Source: Euwallacea fornicatus
Lineage: Eukaryota; Arthropoda; Insecta; Coleoptera; Curculionidae
Assembly (NCBI RefSeq): GCF_040115645.1
Contig: NC_089545.1
Coordinates: 2,976,001-3,040,000 of the forward strand
Direction: 5' to 3'
Length of the DNA stretch: 64,000 bases
In this document: in pieces, positions 22,851 to 35,967 of the stretch
How the letters are laid out: every line of letters begins with the position of its first letter
How positions within the stretch are numbered: position 1 is the stretch's first letter
The notes under the pieces: generated by a model
What the model saw: only the letters and a program-made list of their open reading frames with translations
Databases searched by the model: none
Told to the model about the DNA's origin: nothing
Position numbers and translations under genes: made by a program

Positions 22851-25800
22851 CCTCCAACTTGTTAGTTTGACACTCTTCGCGACCGGCTTGATCCTGGAAG
22901 GTGTTGCGGCGACGTGTTTTGTTTTGATAGTCGATGACAGGTCTTGTCTGGTTTGATGGACGTGTTAGACCCTTTTTGAGTGGCTTTTGTAAGGGCGCTG
23001 CTAAGGGGAAATTGAGCCTTTACGTTTGTTTTATATAGGCGAGGAGAGGCATCTATGAAGGGGAAGAAGCTATCGGGGAATTTAGCTGCCGATGGAGGCG
23101 CTGTGAGACGTAAACAGGCCGATGAAAGCGAGCGGCCAATCACGATCTCGAATGATATTCCATGCCAAATTTAATTTGTTAGAATTACTATGTTTGCATT
23201 TCGCCTAACATAGCTCGCATTGATTTTTAGAGTCGCCAAATCGGGGATTTTCGCTGGCGAAGAGCGCACTGCGATTCGTAAAAAACCGGAGCAAACGAGC
23301 AAAAACCGCAAACTCAAATGAGATTTTATGTCTAACTTATTGTCGGAGTAACTCATTTTCTTGTATTTGTATTTTTTGCCCACCAGAGGTCGCATTCGTT
23401 TTAGTAGATTCTACGCTGCGTTTGAGGCTCCTGGACGCAAACGGACATTAGGCGAGAGTGTTGGCAGGTAACGTAATGGTTTCAAGTTGATTTAAAAGAG
23501 ATTTAAGTGTACGAAACGGTTTAGCAGTATTAGATGATGCTTGTACTGAACCTTATGAAATCCGCAATTGTTTGCTTCCAAGTTAGGTTCGCATCACCTA
23601 ATCCACGTCATTCAGCAACGATCTCAACAGTTGCACAACTGTTGATTTTACTCAACCCGACCATTATTCATTGTTCATTGGTTGATTCATTTGAAGATTT
23701 CAATTCCTACTCGGTTTTTTATTTTTTTTTGCGTTTTTCGCAGCATCATTATTGGTGACGAATATTCCCATTAGTATAACAAAAAACGCGGCTAACATCT
23801 GTTGTTAGTCCGTTCGTTAAAGGCATCGCTGATGTGATACATCAAGAGATGTCGCCACAGACCTAATGAAGACGAATGTTGCAAGGAAGGGGACATGCCT
23901 TTGGGGTTGTCAACGCACCTTAATAATAACGTAATCGATGGGGCTTAATCGAGTATTGGACTGAATATTATTATTACTCACTCAATTCTATTAGTTTTAA
24001 CTCTTAATTAAGACGTAAAAGTAAATGGACTTATATTATGCGGATCAGTAGCATGTCACAACATAAACCCGTATTCCACGGCGGACTGTTTAAGCATGGA
24101 AATAAGGTGTGCAATAATCATGTTTCCACAGGTAATTTACCAGTAATTATATGGTAATTAGCGGACCGTATGTGGGAAAGAGTGTTAAAATAGTGATATT
24201 ATTGCCACTTAACAACTCGCAGCTAAAACGTTTTAGTTTAAACAATATATCGAACTGATTTACATGGTAATGTGAAAACCAACGAGATAATATAATAGAG
24301 TATGTTTTGATGTTTCAGCATTTAAAAAAATCGTATGGAAAGTTTTTCCGAAACCGAATCAAAGATTATGAATCCGAACCAATCCAAATCCACTCGCATT
24401 TTTCGAATCAACATTTTCGATTTTTCCAATATTTTAAACAGAAAAAATCTCACTTTTAATTTTCATTGAGTTTTCCATTAAGGACCCCTACTTGCTCAGA
24501 CGTTGGTCAGTTTCAAATCACTATTCAAGCCCCTGGACGTTTCGTTAGAGAGCTAATAGTTTTGCAGTTTTATCCACAAGATATTGTAAAGAATGCAAGT
24601 AGATGTTTTACCTATGTACATATGAATATAAAAATTGGTAAAATTTTGAATTTTTAGTGTTCAGCAGAAATAGATAAAATGAGTATGAACTGATTAATAA
24701 AATTCCAAAATGAAAACTTGCAAGCAAATATGTTTGCGGTCATTTCTCCACAAAATTTCCGTTTTTTTTTCGATATAATTGAAAAATCACTATACTTCAA
24801 CAAACTTCCACATAGTGATGAGCAAACAGGCCGGCTAAGACAAGATGCTCTTGGTCTTAGTCCAGCATAGGAAACCTTAGTTGTCATTAGGTATCACATT
24901 CAATTTGAAGTCACAGGGCACCCCGAACTACCACATCTTTGATTCGTTGAATTTTAAAAATCGGAAGACGATTACGCAACTTCAGCCGCTTTTCATGCAG
25001 CTCTCGGTTTAAATAGAAAAATCCCACATGGAGATTGTAAAACAAGAAAAAATCTTGTTACATCGTCTGCAATAAACCCTCGATCTGGAATTCGCAGCTC
25101 ATCAAATACCCGATCCATCTGGCCTGCGGGCCACAGGACACGATCTCTCCCGAATCGCTCCCCCGGGGCCCTCGTAATCGGTCCCGCACACTTTCCAGAC
25201 ATTTAACCTGACGACCGTTGTGGTCCTTCGGGATTAATCACTTCTGGAAACCCCGAAAACAGTGCGAAAGCCGGATTAGAAAAGATGCCAAGCTCAAGAG
25301 TTTTCGCCACTTTCCGACGGTTAGGGATTTCGGAACTGAAATCTATGGTCTTGACGCCACATTACAATAAGCGTGCTGTTTCCTGATGATTAAAGCAAAT
25401 AATTTTACCTTACAATGGGCTTTCACCGACACAAATCTCGCGTCAGAATGGATTTATTTGACACTGATGATTGTCAAGTTAAACGGAATTAATAACCTTT
25501 TCAGAGAGCCCTGCGGGGCACCATGGCAGAAATAATATTTCGCTGGAACACATTCGCCTATAAATCATTAAAGCTTTTTTTGCAGAATTTGGGTTTATGT
25601 TGATGCGGAGCCAAGCACTGACAACGTCCACCGGACATTGCCTAATATTTTTGGTGCCGTTAAGAATGTTACCATAAATTTTAAAGCCATTTAGGGCCCT
25701 CGACAAAGCAAACCATAAATCATTGGACTATCGACTCTATAGACCAGGACTAATGGCGTTTTATTCACGGATTAGTTTCGCTTGAGGGAGCGGCTAAAGG

Positions 25801-27018
25801 ACGACATGTATGGAGTGCGGACATTCCGGCGCGTAACGAACATCTGCTCCTACTTTCAGGATTGTCTTTCTTATTAATATATATGAACCGTATAGTTTTT
25901 ATTTAGATGTTTAATAATTTTGACCACGAAATGTCAAAACTGTCGGTTCCGTTCTTTTAAAAAGCACCCATCCATCTTCGTAAGCCACTATGGCACGTCA
26001 AAACAGGCCTGTCACCCGACTATCCGTTTAACGATCCCACATGCTATTTCCAGCTTAGTTCAATTGACATTATACGTTTTATTTTCAGAAATAGACGGGC
26101 CGTGTTTCATGCTGTCAAGGATGTACTTTCCCGAGCACTTGAACGACGCAAGAGGTATTTAGCGTGCTATTTATGGAACCTTTTTGATTTTTCAAAGCTA
26201 AAAAGGCGCTTTAGCGGCTTATTAAGGGGCTCTGTGTAATTATTGCAACGTCCGCGCGACAAAAACAACATCACTTTATTTACAAAAGAACTGACGCAAA
26301 CACTATCGCTAGAATCACACTTGGAATGAAAACTCTATGGTAAAAAACTAGCGAGATATATTAGCTAGCAGAGGTATTTATACAAAACTGTCCGCAGCTT
26401 TGGAACTACTTGCAAATCAGCTATCGCAACATAAAGGGTTTCATTGCTCACAATTAAAGCTTACACAATATACACCAGAGAAAGGATGATGATTATTATG
26501 GGCAATCCGATATTAAAATCAGGAGCTATGACTATCTTACCATAAGCGACCACGAAAAGGTCCAAATGACATTTGCAAATTTCTGGAATTTTTACTATTT
26601 CGTACATTGAGAATTTTTTTCACATCTAAAAATTGAATTTTTTAAAAATTGTTTTTTGTTGAACCAACTTTACTAGAACAAAAACAAATTTCACCTAACA
26701 ACTGCTTCTCTAATAGCATAATTTGCATTCTACCATTACGGCAAGTGTGTTTATTTTATTCCATAAAACTTCTTTACTATTGTAATAAGGTAATTTTTGA
26801 AAAATACAGTCTTAGTCGCCTAAACTTGAAATATTTCCAAGCTGGGTGCAGAAAACGCTTTCTACATCTAGTATTCAATTTTTCCTGCTCTAGAGAGGAA
26901 CCTTACTGATATAAAAAGGAATTTTGGTTTTCATGTGTGGTTATAGCTTGGTTTTGAGACTTTGCCTAGAATCAGATAAACGACACCCCAAAATAAATCG
27001 TTATTTAGCTTCAGTTAA
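22851..27018. other. Non-coding stretch with GC-richer islands
   Basis: No gene is seen. Islands at 22851-23160 and 24990-25330 are less AT-rich. The minus-strand frame at 24993-25202 has no recognised family and no splice context. Confidence 0.5.
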
Positions 27019-27759
27019 GTATTTATGAATTTTTTATGGATTTAGAAGTATAAGATCGAATTTCAAGGGTTTACTCAGTACAACAATAGAAGACATTTCA
27101 GATAAAAAGCCATGTCCGGAAATGTCTCCCTAAAGCGCTACGGTTTTACGTTGCTTTAAGCCAGCTATGTGCAAAAATTAGTTTTTATAGCCTTTTAGTA
27201 CACGTTATTTTAATTTATTTCTATGTAAGAAAGCTATAGTAATGATCCAAACTTGTCGTACTTGAACTTAAAGGCACATGTTTAAACGTACATGGTTTGA
27301 GGGGATTTGAGTAAAAATTTAATAGTCGTTTTGAATGATTTCAAGTGCCGCAGTTATTCGTGCAGTCAGGTTCTGCTTTGTTTCGAGTGGCGTTTCATAA
27401 ACTAGAAACTTTACATGTCCCCACAGAAAGAAATCTGAAGGTGCTAGATCGAGTGATCTAGGGGGCCACGGAACTGGATTACTTCTGACGATCCAATGTA
27501 CTCGAAATTTAACAGGTGTATTCAAGCTTAAGGATGACACTCTGAACAATTACTGTAGGATGATTTGGTACAAACAAATTGAAATAAAACGAACTAAAAC
27601 TCGACGAAACACATTTTTGCACATAACTGTTTCAAAGCATCTTATGGTCGTAGCACCTTAGGGAGGCATTTCCGGACATGGTTTCTTATACTTAAATGTC
27701 TTCTATGGTTGAACTGTATAATCTCTGGCAGTGTGATTTCATAGTTCTGAATCACGCCG
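27019..27759 (-). mobile_element. Internally deleted mariner-like element, same family as the 53.6-kb copy
   Basis: Both ends carry inverted copies of the long terminal repeat found at 53593-55207. For example, AGTACAACAATAGAAGACAT lies at about 27076 and its complement near 27690-27710. Only the 3' end of the transposase remains between them, so most of the gene has been deleted. The left boundary is approximate because the outer bases are diverged. Confidence 0.7.
27319..27549 (-). pseudogene. C-terminal mariner transposase fragment
   Basis: The frame contains NPVPWPPRSLDLAPSDFFLWG followed by HVKFLVYETPLETKQNLTARITAALEIIQNDY. This is the third-acidic-residue block and C-terminal helix region of mariner transposases. 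It lines up with the 53.6-kb element's WPPRSPDLTPLDFFIWG region and shares its ending. The N-terminal DNA-binding domain and the first two catalytic residues are absent, so it is a relic. Apparent length is about 70 residues, against roughly 340-350 for a full protein. Confidence 0.75.
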
Positions 27760-29494
27760 TACAAGAAAGTAAATTTATGTACAATTAATACGTATAAGGG
27801 AGAGCTTATATCGTCTTATAGTAAAGAATGCTACCCAAATACAAATAGAATTCTGCAGCAAACCTTATTAGCCTTAAATAAATAAAAAATCAGAATCAGC
27901 AGCTATGGCAGCTTCACCAACATAGCAAAAAATATATTTTCTCTAAAAGTGCGGATATTTCAGTATAGTAAGCTATTCTGATATTCTGAAAAACATGCAC
28001 CTTAATTGAACTAATACCAAAAGGCTGAAAGAAAACTGGCGCCACTGGGGAGTTGTGATGAACCGTGAAGTATCGAGACAAAGTATAATACATAATAGAA
28101 GGATTTTTTTCACACGATTACATTTTGCCCCCTTCAAAGCAGAAGCATGAGATGTAAAAGACGACGATGTAATTTTTGACTTAACTTTGAGTACTTCAAC
28201 CCATCGTTATCTCTTCAATCTGGGCATTAAGTGTAATTTACATCGTATCTTACAAAAACTTGAAAAGGAGAAGAGAAACTCCTCTGAGGATTAACACTCC
28301 CACTAACGTTGAACTGCACCATTTTGTTTTTATGATTTTAAATATAAGAAATTACACTAACCAGAATGATTGCCATATGAGATTTTACGCCCTTGTTAAT
28401 AAACGCTCCATAGTGAATCTGTTGTCACAAAATTTCAGACCCGGCTATTACCGATTTCGTTCTACTTGGCGCTCACCAGACCAACTTAGACAAATTGCTT
28501 CATGCAAGCAGTCACTCAGAGAAAGAAAAATAGATACCACTACTCTAGGGGTTAGTGCCACAGGTGTATTATTGAAAATATTGGTCATTGAAAGTACCTG
28601 AAGCTTGAAGGTCAGATTATTTTTAGTAAAAAGGCAATCATTGTCATAAGCACAAGACAAAAGTCGTACTTGATTGACTTATTTCAGTAGAATTTCACTG
28701 TAAATTATCTATCCACTATTTCATTCAAACTGCACCCGTCACTTATAAATCACCTATAGTACACCACCCAAACCGCCTTTACACAAGTAAACCCTAAACT
28801 AACTAGCATTAACAATAATAGTAAATTTCACCAATAAATCTTCCTCTTGTGCATTACAGCGTGTAATCATACCGGGTGAGACCGAACAAAAGGCTGTATA
28901 CCTAAAGTGCGCCTTCTGAAGCCTTCGGGTTGATTTACAGCCCCGGTTTGTAGACTGGGAAGAGTAATGAGGCTGTCCCTTTGAATAAAAGGGCACAAAT
29001 GGTGCTGGTGCAAAAGGAATTTCTCCAAAGGTGATGTATTGGTGACTTTGACAACCATACTTTCAAGGTTCTACGAGCAGATGTTAAGTAGAAAAGACCC
29101 AACTTAAAGGTTCATGTCTGAGTTAATTATTGGTATATCCATCAATCGTAGAAACATAAAAAATATACGTATATATTGTGATGTCATTATTAGAACTGAC
29201 ACTGAGGGATGTGTCTTTGAGGAGTTTCTATTTGAGAAAATCAACTGTACTAATGACAACCATGTTCAGTAATACGAGGTAGATTCTCACAGTTAATCAC
29301 AATTCTCGGATTCTCCTTATTAATTCACGTGTTCTGGTATGGTTTCTTAACAAAAACTCTATTGAACATTTTCCAAAATTGTCCAGGTTAGTTTATATTC
29401 GCGCTAATCAGTCTTCTCTTCAATAAATCCCAAATCAAGTTTCATGCCAAAAACAGTTCTGATATCTCACTGAAATTCTTCAAACTTGTTTCAG
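27760..29494. other. Non-coding stretch
   Basis: No gene recognised. A diverged duplication relates 29270-29400 to 29680-29850, bracketing the possible exon at 29495. Confidence 0.45.
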
Positions 29495-29647
29495 GTGGCC
29501 ACTTTGGTTCTTCAACGCCCAATTGGTGACAGGGAGAGATCCAGTTCAAGCACCCCAGTAAATGACACACATATTTTGACAGATGGTTATGTTTTACCTG
29601 CAATTTTAATGGGACCTCGAGAAGCCGGTCTTGATTTACAAATTCTG
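29495..29647 (+). CDS. Possible orphan internal exon, product not recognised
   Basis: A strong acceptor (CTTCAAACTTGTTTCAG) and a consensus donor (GTAAGT) bracket exactly 51 codons with no stop in phase 0. The encoded residues include RPIGDRERSSSSTPVNDTHI and then LTDGYVLPAILMGPREAGLDL, and base composition is richer in G+C than the flanks. No family was recognised, and no partner exon was identified on either side. Short open frames of this size occur by chance in this window, so the splice signals are the main support. It may be a single exon of a gene spanning this desert, an exon of a long non-coding RNA, or coincidence. Confidence 0.25.
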
Positions 29648-32068
29648 GTAAGTCTTTGTCTCGTAAACATAATTGGAAAACTTACGGAATATTTCCAAAT
29701 TTCTCTAAGTTAGTTTGGATAAACTTATATTCGTAAGGTTCGCGTTCCTAAATCACGAATTCTAGGAAGTTTTCTCCTCAAAAACAATGTTGAAATAGTC
29801 CTTCTGAAAGTTTCCTAACTTGTTCAGGGCAGTTTGTTAGGGAAATCCCCAGATTTCCGTTATTAATGAGAGACTGTAGTAGATTATCTTCCGAAAAACA
29901 TAGAGAGTAGCTATTGGTTGGTAAGCGCATAGATTGGTAACATGCTAAGTTGAACAATCGGCCCTGTTTACCGAGACATGTATTTATAAACCTGGTATCG
30001 AAGATTGATAGAGTTCAATGTTATATTTAGAAAACAACAATTTATTCACAGATTGAAAAAGTATATTTTTGAGTTCGGACGTTGTGTTTCCCTGATAACA
30101 GTTTAATTTTAGTTTGCGCTTTGCCACAGACGTTAAGACTTCTATTTATGGTTAAAATTGCTTAATCCCAGATATTCTACAATTTTTCGATAACGAGGTT
30201 GATCTATTCTGCAAACATAATTATTGAAATATATTTATGATCTCCATATTGAGCAAAAGATCCTCGGGATGAAAAGTCACATGTAGATTAAAAAACGACA
30301 TCATCATAATGGATCGGATCACAAGATCACGATCAGCTTCGTCGTCGTGCGAGATATTCAAATATTACAATGTAATAATAACACGTGCAAATAAATGTGC
30401 CTAACAAGTAATTTGTATATAAATCAGTGAAAAGTTAAATGAGCACCATCACATGACAAGTGAGTATCGAGCAACTCATCAAGCCCTGGTACTAGCAGGT
30501 ACACCGTGTTAGAAAATTAGACTGAATTAGCAGGTTCTTTGTTAAATGAAGACTAGTGAATGTTTGCTAAATTACCTGTTCAATATGTTACTTACACAAC
30601 ATTAAAGGTGCGAAAACAAGTCAAGTGGTGGTCATTGATTATCGGTCTTAAATATGTTTAAAGCTGTATGAATTAGATGGATGACCTTCTAGGTCTAGAG
30701 ACTAGTAAGCTGAGATAGTCAGAAGAAGCATGTTGTTTTGCTATCTCTCTAGTAATAAATCAGACAATTCATATAATTACACGTTCAACATGACTTTCAA
30801 CATGAACCTTGATAAGCCGTCGAACAATTTGAGATCAAGAAGAAATCAGTATTAAATATGAGCAATTAAACCGCTGCTGACATGACTGATGGGGTCCAAT
30901 TAATACGCCATGATTTATTCCACGTTTTTGAAACCGAAATAATATCATCATAAATCAAAGTTAAGTACCCATAATTTACAAAATAGTTTCGTAGAGCTGA
31001 GAAATGTGACGTTCTCCAGAATAAATTGCGAAGCTGTAGCTGTACTTAATCAAGATGTTGATGGTGAGATATTTAAAACAAGTTCAAGATGGTATTTTTC
31101 GCAATAACATTGCATTTCAGTAGGGGGAATCAATTATTTGCAGTTTCTCCCTGTTTCTAGTCGCATCTGTCAGTTTATCCCCTAGTTAATCTAACCAGAA
31201 CATAAAGGCCATCAGTTAAGGCGACTCCGGATGTCGAGATCTGCCCGGAGCACATCAATTACGACCCGGAGTAATTCATCACCGACAACCCAAAAGTTAA
31301 CCGGACTAATCCCGGATAAACCCTACAGGGTTTTCGGGTTTAGTTTCGTTACTTGACAGACAGTGAAGGAGAGCAAACATGGATAAAAATTATGATATCC
31401 CTCATTGTCAAGCGTATATACAGGATTAGATGCAAAATTGTGGAATAAATTCAATATAAAAGCTGGTAGTAGATCCTGCAAATTTTAACTTTAATCGTTC
31501 ACTATTTGACGTTAAAACAACATATACGAGGCGTGCAACGTAGCTATGACGTTTTAGGTGAATGTTCTAAATGGAACTCCTTGTATATTTTAGAATCTTT
31601 GAATTCAGTCTAGAAATTCTGAGCGCATTTTATGCAGGATCAGTAAGTCAAAATTCAACAGTTTTCGAAATATTAGGTGATTTAATGAACGTTCTTCTCA
31701 TATATATATTACCTACCACTATATGATGTCATGACAATTAATGAAATCATCCTAACTTGGGTCAAAAGTGCGCAATTGACTGGTTTTTAATGCCAGTTTC
31801 TGAGAAGACTTTCTTTTCTGAAAATCAACTTTTTTCTTTGAACACCTTATACATATATTGGAGAATATTTCGAGTCTCCAAATCACTTTAACCCAATTCA
31901 ATTTCCTTTATTAGTTTTCGAGTAATTTGAAGAAGCTTCTTAAGACCTTATTTTCAAAATTTTGAAAAACTATTTTCGCAGTGCGTGAAACGCTAAATCT
32001 CCACGGTAGCAGATGATGTCTACTCTTTTAATCAGAAAACTGACTTAAAAGTCAAGAGTCGAGCTTTT
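29648..32068. other. Non-coding stretch
   Basis: No gene is seen. Diverged end-like sequences (CTCCTTGTATATTT near 31580, CACCTTATACATAT near 31845) suggest old transposon insertions. Confidence 0.5.
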
Positions 32069-32088
32069 GCTGGGACCACCCTGTATCT
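32069..32088 (-). repeat. ACAGGGTG-type transposon end
   Basis: GGGACCACCCTGTATC is a reverse-orientation end about 110 bases left of the 32.2-kb foldback element. It may be from a separate, truncated copy. Confidence 0.35.
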
Positions 32089-32200
32089 ATTGCTGTGTAA
32101 AATTAAAAATTTATGAATTTTGGGACGTGTTACTGACCTGAAGAAAAAGTGTTGATGAATTAGCTATTATTGTTATCACATGTCTGTCGAACACGGGGAT

Positions 32201-32338
32201 TAACATATGATCACGGTAATATTTCAAAAAGCGACAGTACTCTGTAAAACAATAAAAGATCCTAATTGACCCACGGCAAAAACGAGTACTATCGCTCCCT
32301 GAAATATCGCCGTGATAATATGTGACACCCTGTATATT
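32201..32338. mobile_element. 138-bp foldback element ending in ACAGGGTG
   Basis: The left arm, AACATATGATCACGGTAATA at 32201-32250, is the reverse complement of the right arm at 32284-32330, with GCGACAGTACTC against GAGTACTATCGC near the centre. The right arm ends CACCCTGTATAT; the left arm has lost its matching end. The right-arm sequence recurs at 45262-45308 and 59754-59800. Confidence 0.6.
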
Positions 32339-33567
32339 AAATATTAACATATTGTATACTCACTATTTTGGACGGGCTTGAGTTCGCTCATCAACGTCGT
32401 TGTCATGCTTTGTCATTCAACTTTTTGAATAAAACTCGAATTAGGATGAGGTGACTTCTACGTAATTTCCGTCATTCGACGACACGGTTAAAAGGCCAGA
32501 CTCTAAATATACATTATATTCCAAAAATTCTGTCCATTAAGCAATACCTCACATCTCCTACGACAAAGGTATCACATCCTTTTTGTCACGCGTTTTCGAT
32601 AATAAACAGCTGTTGTGGATCACTCGTCCGAATTAGATAGCTATCGCATGGGTTTAACGGTACGTTAATTCCTACCAAAATCCTATAAGCTTAAAAAAAA
32701 TGAACCATCGCCACCGCTGGGAAAACCGAACTGTACCAGATTAGCATTAATATTACACAAGACATTTTTAAGGATGCTAAAGCTTTCAAAAAGGAGTTTT
32801 ATAGTCGGCACCGAGCTTTTGAGTGATGCGCCGTAAATATTTGGAGTTTGGCTTGTTAAAAGGATTCTTCTTTGATCTATCGCGTTGATAGATTCCGGAA
32901 TGGGCCTAATTAATTGTCGGCATTAAACATCAAAAACGATTCGGAGCCCGAAATAACGTGAATAAATTTCAACCGGTTGACAGATTGACGGTCATGATTT
33001 GGGTAAACAAATATATTGTTGATTTGCGGTCGGAATGAAACGCGTTTATGAGAAATGGCACCGTTCATTTTAACAATGTGACGGTTGCTATAAATGTTTT
33101 TTTTTCTTTTAAAAGAAACTTGCGTAAATGGAACTTCGTTTATTTTAAGTTTTTTTCTGATATGAAAACGAAATTTATCAATATCCCGCTGCAATATCCA
33201 ATTTCTGCTTCAGCGTTTCAGGGAAATTATCTTCTTGACAAAGTTTTCAGATAGTTTGCTCTTATGTTATCAGGAACTATCAACCAAGTTTTCCGAATTA
33301 TTTCATGGCAGGTAATTATAGCCCCTAAAGTTACCAAATAATTGGGAGCACTTTTCCATTTTAAGATTTGTTCGTTGTATAAATCTACTGTAAAATAAAT
33401 AGTTTGCAAGTTACTCGATTAAAACATCTTTTGTTGCCCAAATTTTGAGGCCTTAACCTTGCGATGGCGCAAATTGTTCTAAAACCGATAGAGATATCTG
33501 TAGGAATGCGCAGGTCCAAAATATTCAAAGTTGACGTAGTCTTATTAATCCCCAAAACACTTAAAAA
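32339..33567. other. Non-coding stretch
   Basis: Nothing beyond AT-rich unique-looking sequence. Confidence 0.5.
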
Positions 33568-33599
33568 GAAAGAGAGCGAGAGAGAGAGAGAGGGGGGAG
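33568..33599. repeat. (GA)n microsatellite
   Basis: An imperfect GA run ending in a short G tract, directly 5' of the Tc1 fragment. Confidence 0.85.
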
Positions 33600-33601
33600 T
33601 T

Positions 33602-33802
33602 TGCGTTTTGAAGTGGCCGGCCGAGAGTCCCGGTTTGAACCCCATTGAGAATTTATGGATTCGGTTAGATAGAGAGTTACTTAAACGACGTCCGGGGCAA
33701 TTTAAAAACTAAGACCAACTCTTTTCTGTACTAAAAAAGTCTTGGGTTTCCATTACTCCCGAATATATTGACAACCTGATCAAGTCAATGAGATCATTGT
33801 AA
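33602..33802 (+). pseudogene. Tc1-family transposase C-terminal fragment
   Basis: The frame reads VLKWPAESPGLNPIENLW and then IRLDRELLKRRP, which is the Tc1 third-catalytic-residue block (Glu in NPIENLW) and the following linker. After an in-frame TAA at 33710 the same frame continues DQLFSVLKKSWVSITPEYID and NLIKSMRSL to a second TAA at 33800, matching the usual Tc1 C-terminus. Usual family length is about 340 residues; only the last 67 or so remain. A GA-rich microsatellite abuts the truncated 5' side. Confidence 0.8.
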
Positions 33803-35967
33803 ATACCGGTTATTAATAAATGTTACTCTATTTTTGCGGGACTGAATTTATTAATTATTTCTCTCTTAACAAAAAAATTCAAATATTCATATACAGGAAT
33901 GTTCACAAATTACAATCAAGTTTTTATGCAGGACAATTAAGTCTTTAACTCATTCTGACAGAATTATTAATAATTTCCAACTGTTTCTCCATTTTACCGT
34001 CGTGACAAGTGGTACATTTAAACAATTCTAAAATATACGGAGTGTTCTATAAGAAAAAGGACAGTGTTCTCACCTTGAAAATTGCGAAAATAGCCACGTT
34101 TTCCAAAGCCTGGTGTCTCCACGAAGGCTCGAAGTTTTTGAAAAACGATAAAAGTATAAACTATAAGAAATTCTATTGGGAAGTTGTTCCTCTGAGAATG
34201 TTCAATGATATACAGGGTATCCAGTAGGGCATTTAGAGAAGATGTGGCAATTAGTGCAAAACAAATTTAAATGATCTTTACGCCCGTCTGCTCAACACCC
34301 AACTTCCCAACTATGCAGGATGTTTGTTGACAATGTCGATCAAACAATATGGATGGACGGATGGATCGATATGGATGTTTCACATCTTTCGGATGTGATG
34401 TTTCTCTTTTAGTTATTTGATTTTTTATTTAAGAGAAAATAATGCGAGTTCTAAATTGGAGGGTTTCAAAGAAATAGTTTAATCAAGAGGGAGGTAAAGA
34501 ATTCTCCCTTTAGCAAGTTATGTGTTTAAAGATTATCCTAGTACCAAGAGCCCCAAATAAATACTTCAAGCTATTAATTCACTGTGTGAATTTTGCACAA
34601 GTAATTGCAGAAAAACGACTCGATCGACAGAACAGCCTCGTGCTTACTTATTATTTATCACCGTTAATTAGCTCTCCTCCCTTTAGGAACATGCACATTT
34701 AAACTATTACGGTTAGGGGCCTTTCGCGATTTCTCAAGGGCATTAGCGTGACGAATTCAGTCTGGCAGATATATGTAGTAATTGCTGCAGGTTTGTAGTG
34801 TTAGCACCCACTGAAAGGTACATTGGTCGAGCAAATTACACATGGGGTCTCGGGGCAGTATTTTCTAGAAAGCAAAAGTCGGAAACAGTACATCATCCCA
34901 TTAGGGGCAATTTAGAAACGAGACCTATTTGGTTTCGATTCGACACGACCAATCCTTCATTGTTAGGTTCAGGAGGGGCTTTATTTGGGTTTTGGCCGCT
35001 CTGTTATTAGCACCCATTCCGTATTGTGGCAGTTTAATTTTCGAATGGCGCCAGCCCTTATTATATTCAGTGATTTACCCAATTTACAGACGGTTATGTA
35101 ACCGTGACGCAATAACAACTTGCTTACACGTAAGATTGTATAATCCACTTTTTACGACCGGTGAAAAAGTATGCACTTTCCGACGAAGCTTTTTTACCTG
35201 ACAAGAACGTTTTACCGGCAAGAAACCTAGATGTTGACCTAGCGGGTCGGCAAAACATTTTTTCCTATTCATAGAGATTGACACATTGATAAATGCCCGT
35301 TTTTCTTGTTAGTGTAGATACATGTTTATGTTATGGTGTAGTTACATCAAATATAAAGTATGAGCCAAATATCAGCTGAAGTTGGTCGTAAAAAATATCG
35401 CAATACGCCACGCGCCCGAGAATGTGCTTAGCAGGGCTCGTCAAGTCTCCAGGCCTCATCGCCGACTCGCCGTTTAATCTTCCCGTTTCGCTCTGGAAAA
35501 CACCATTTCCAGTTTTGTGAGATAAAGAAAATATGTTGTTACACTGCTTCTAAGCATAATGCCGTTAAATGGCTCATAACCGTGAATATGACAGGATTGT
35601 TAATAAGGATTTTAAATTCACGGTGTATTGTGGAAATTAATGAAATTCATAGAATTTCGCTGTAAACCAATTAATATTCTAACTGCTTACAATTTTATTC
35701 CCGAAGTACTTGGGACGTAACGATCTGTAAGGCTTTGTGTTGATGGTTTAACCTCTACGCTTAACACCGTGCAAACAACAAATTTTAGATTCATTCACAA
35801 CAAAAAGTCTGATACTGTTATTGTCCTGCAACTACAAGGTTCTTTTAACTTCTATAAGTTTTTTTTTATATAAAATAGGCAAAAGTTTGTGCAAAATTTA
35901 CATAGATACATATGTACGACCTTGCTGAGTAATGTATATAGAAGAAGCCTCGATTTCGGTCTCGTGA
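33803..35967. other. Non-coding stretch
   Basis: No gene. TATACAGGGTATCC near 34210 is a diverged ACAGGGTG-type end. A small perfect inverted repeat, ACGGTTATGTAACCGT, lies at 35090-35105. Confidence 0.5.

Noticed and set aside
24993..25202. 69-codon minus-strand frame in a GC-richer island
   Set aside because: No family recognised and no splice signals; GC-rich islands make long frames more likely by chance.
28867..29058. 63-codon minus-strand frame beginning MVVKVTNTS
   Set aside because: Overlaps another open frame on the same strand, no match recognised and no conserved motif.
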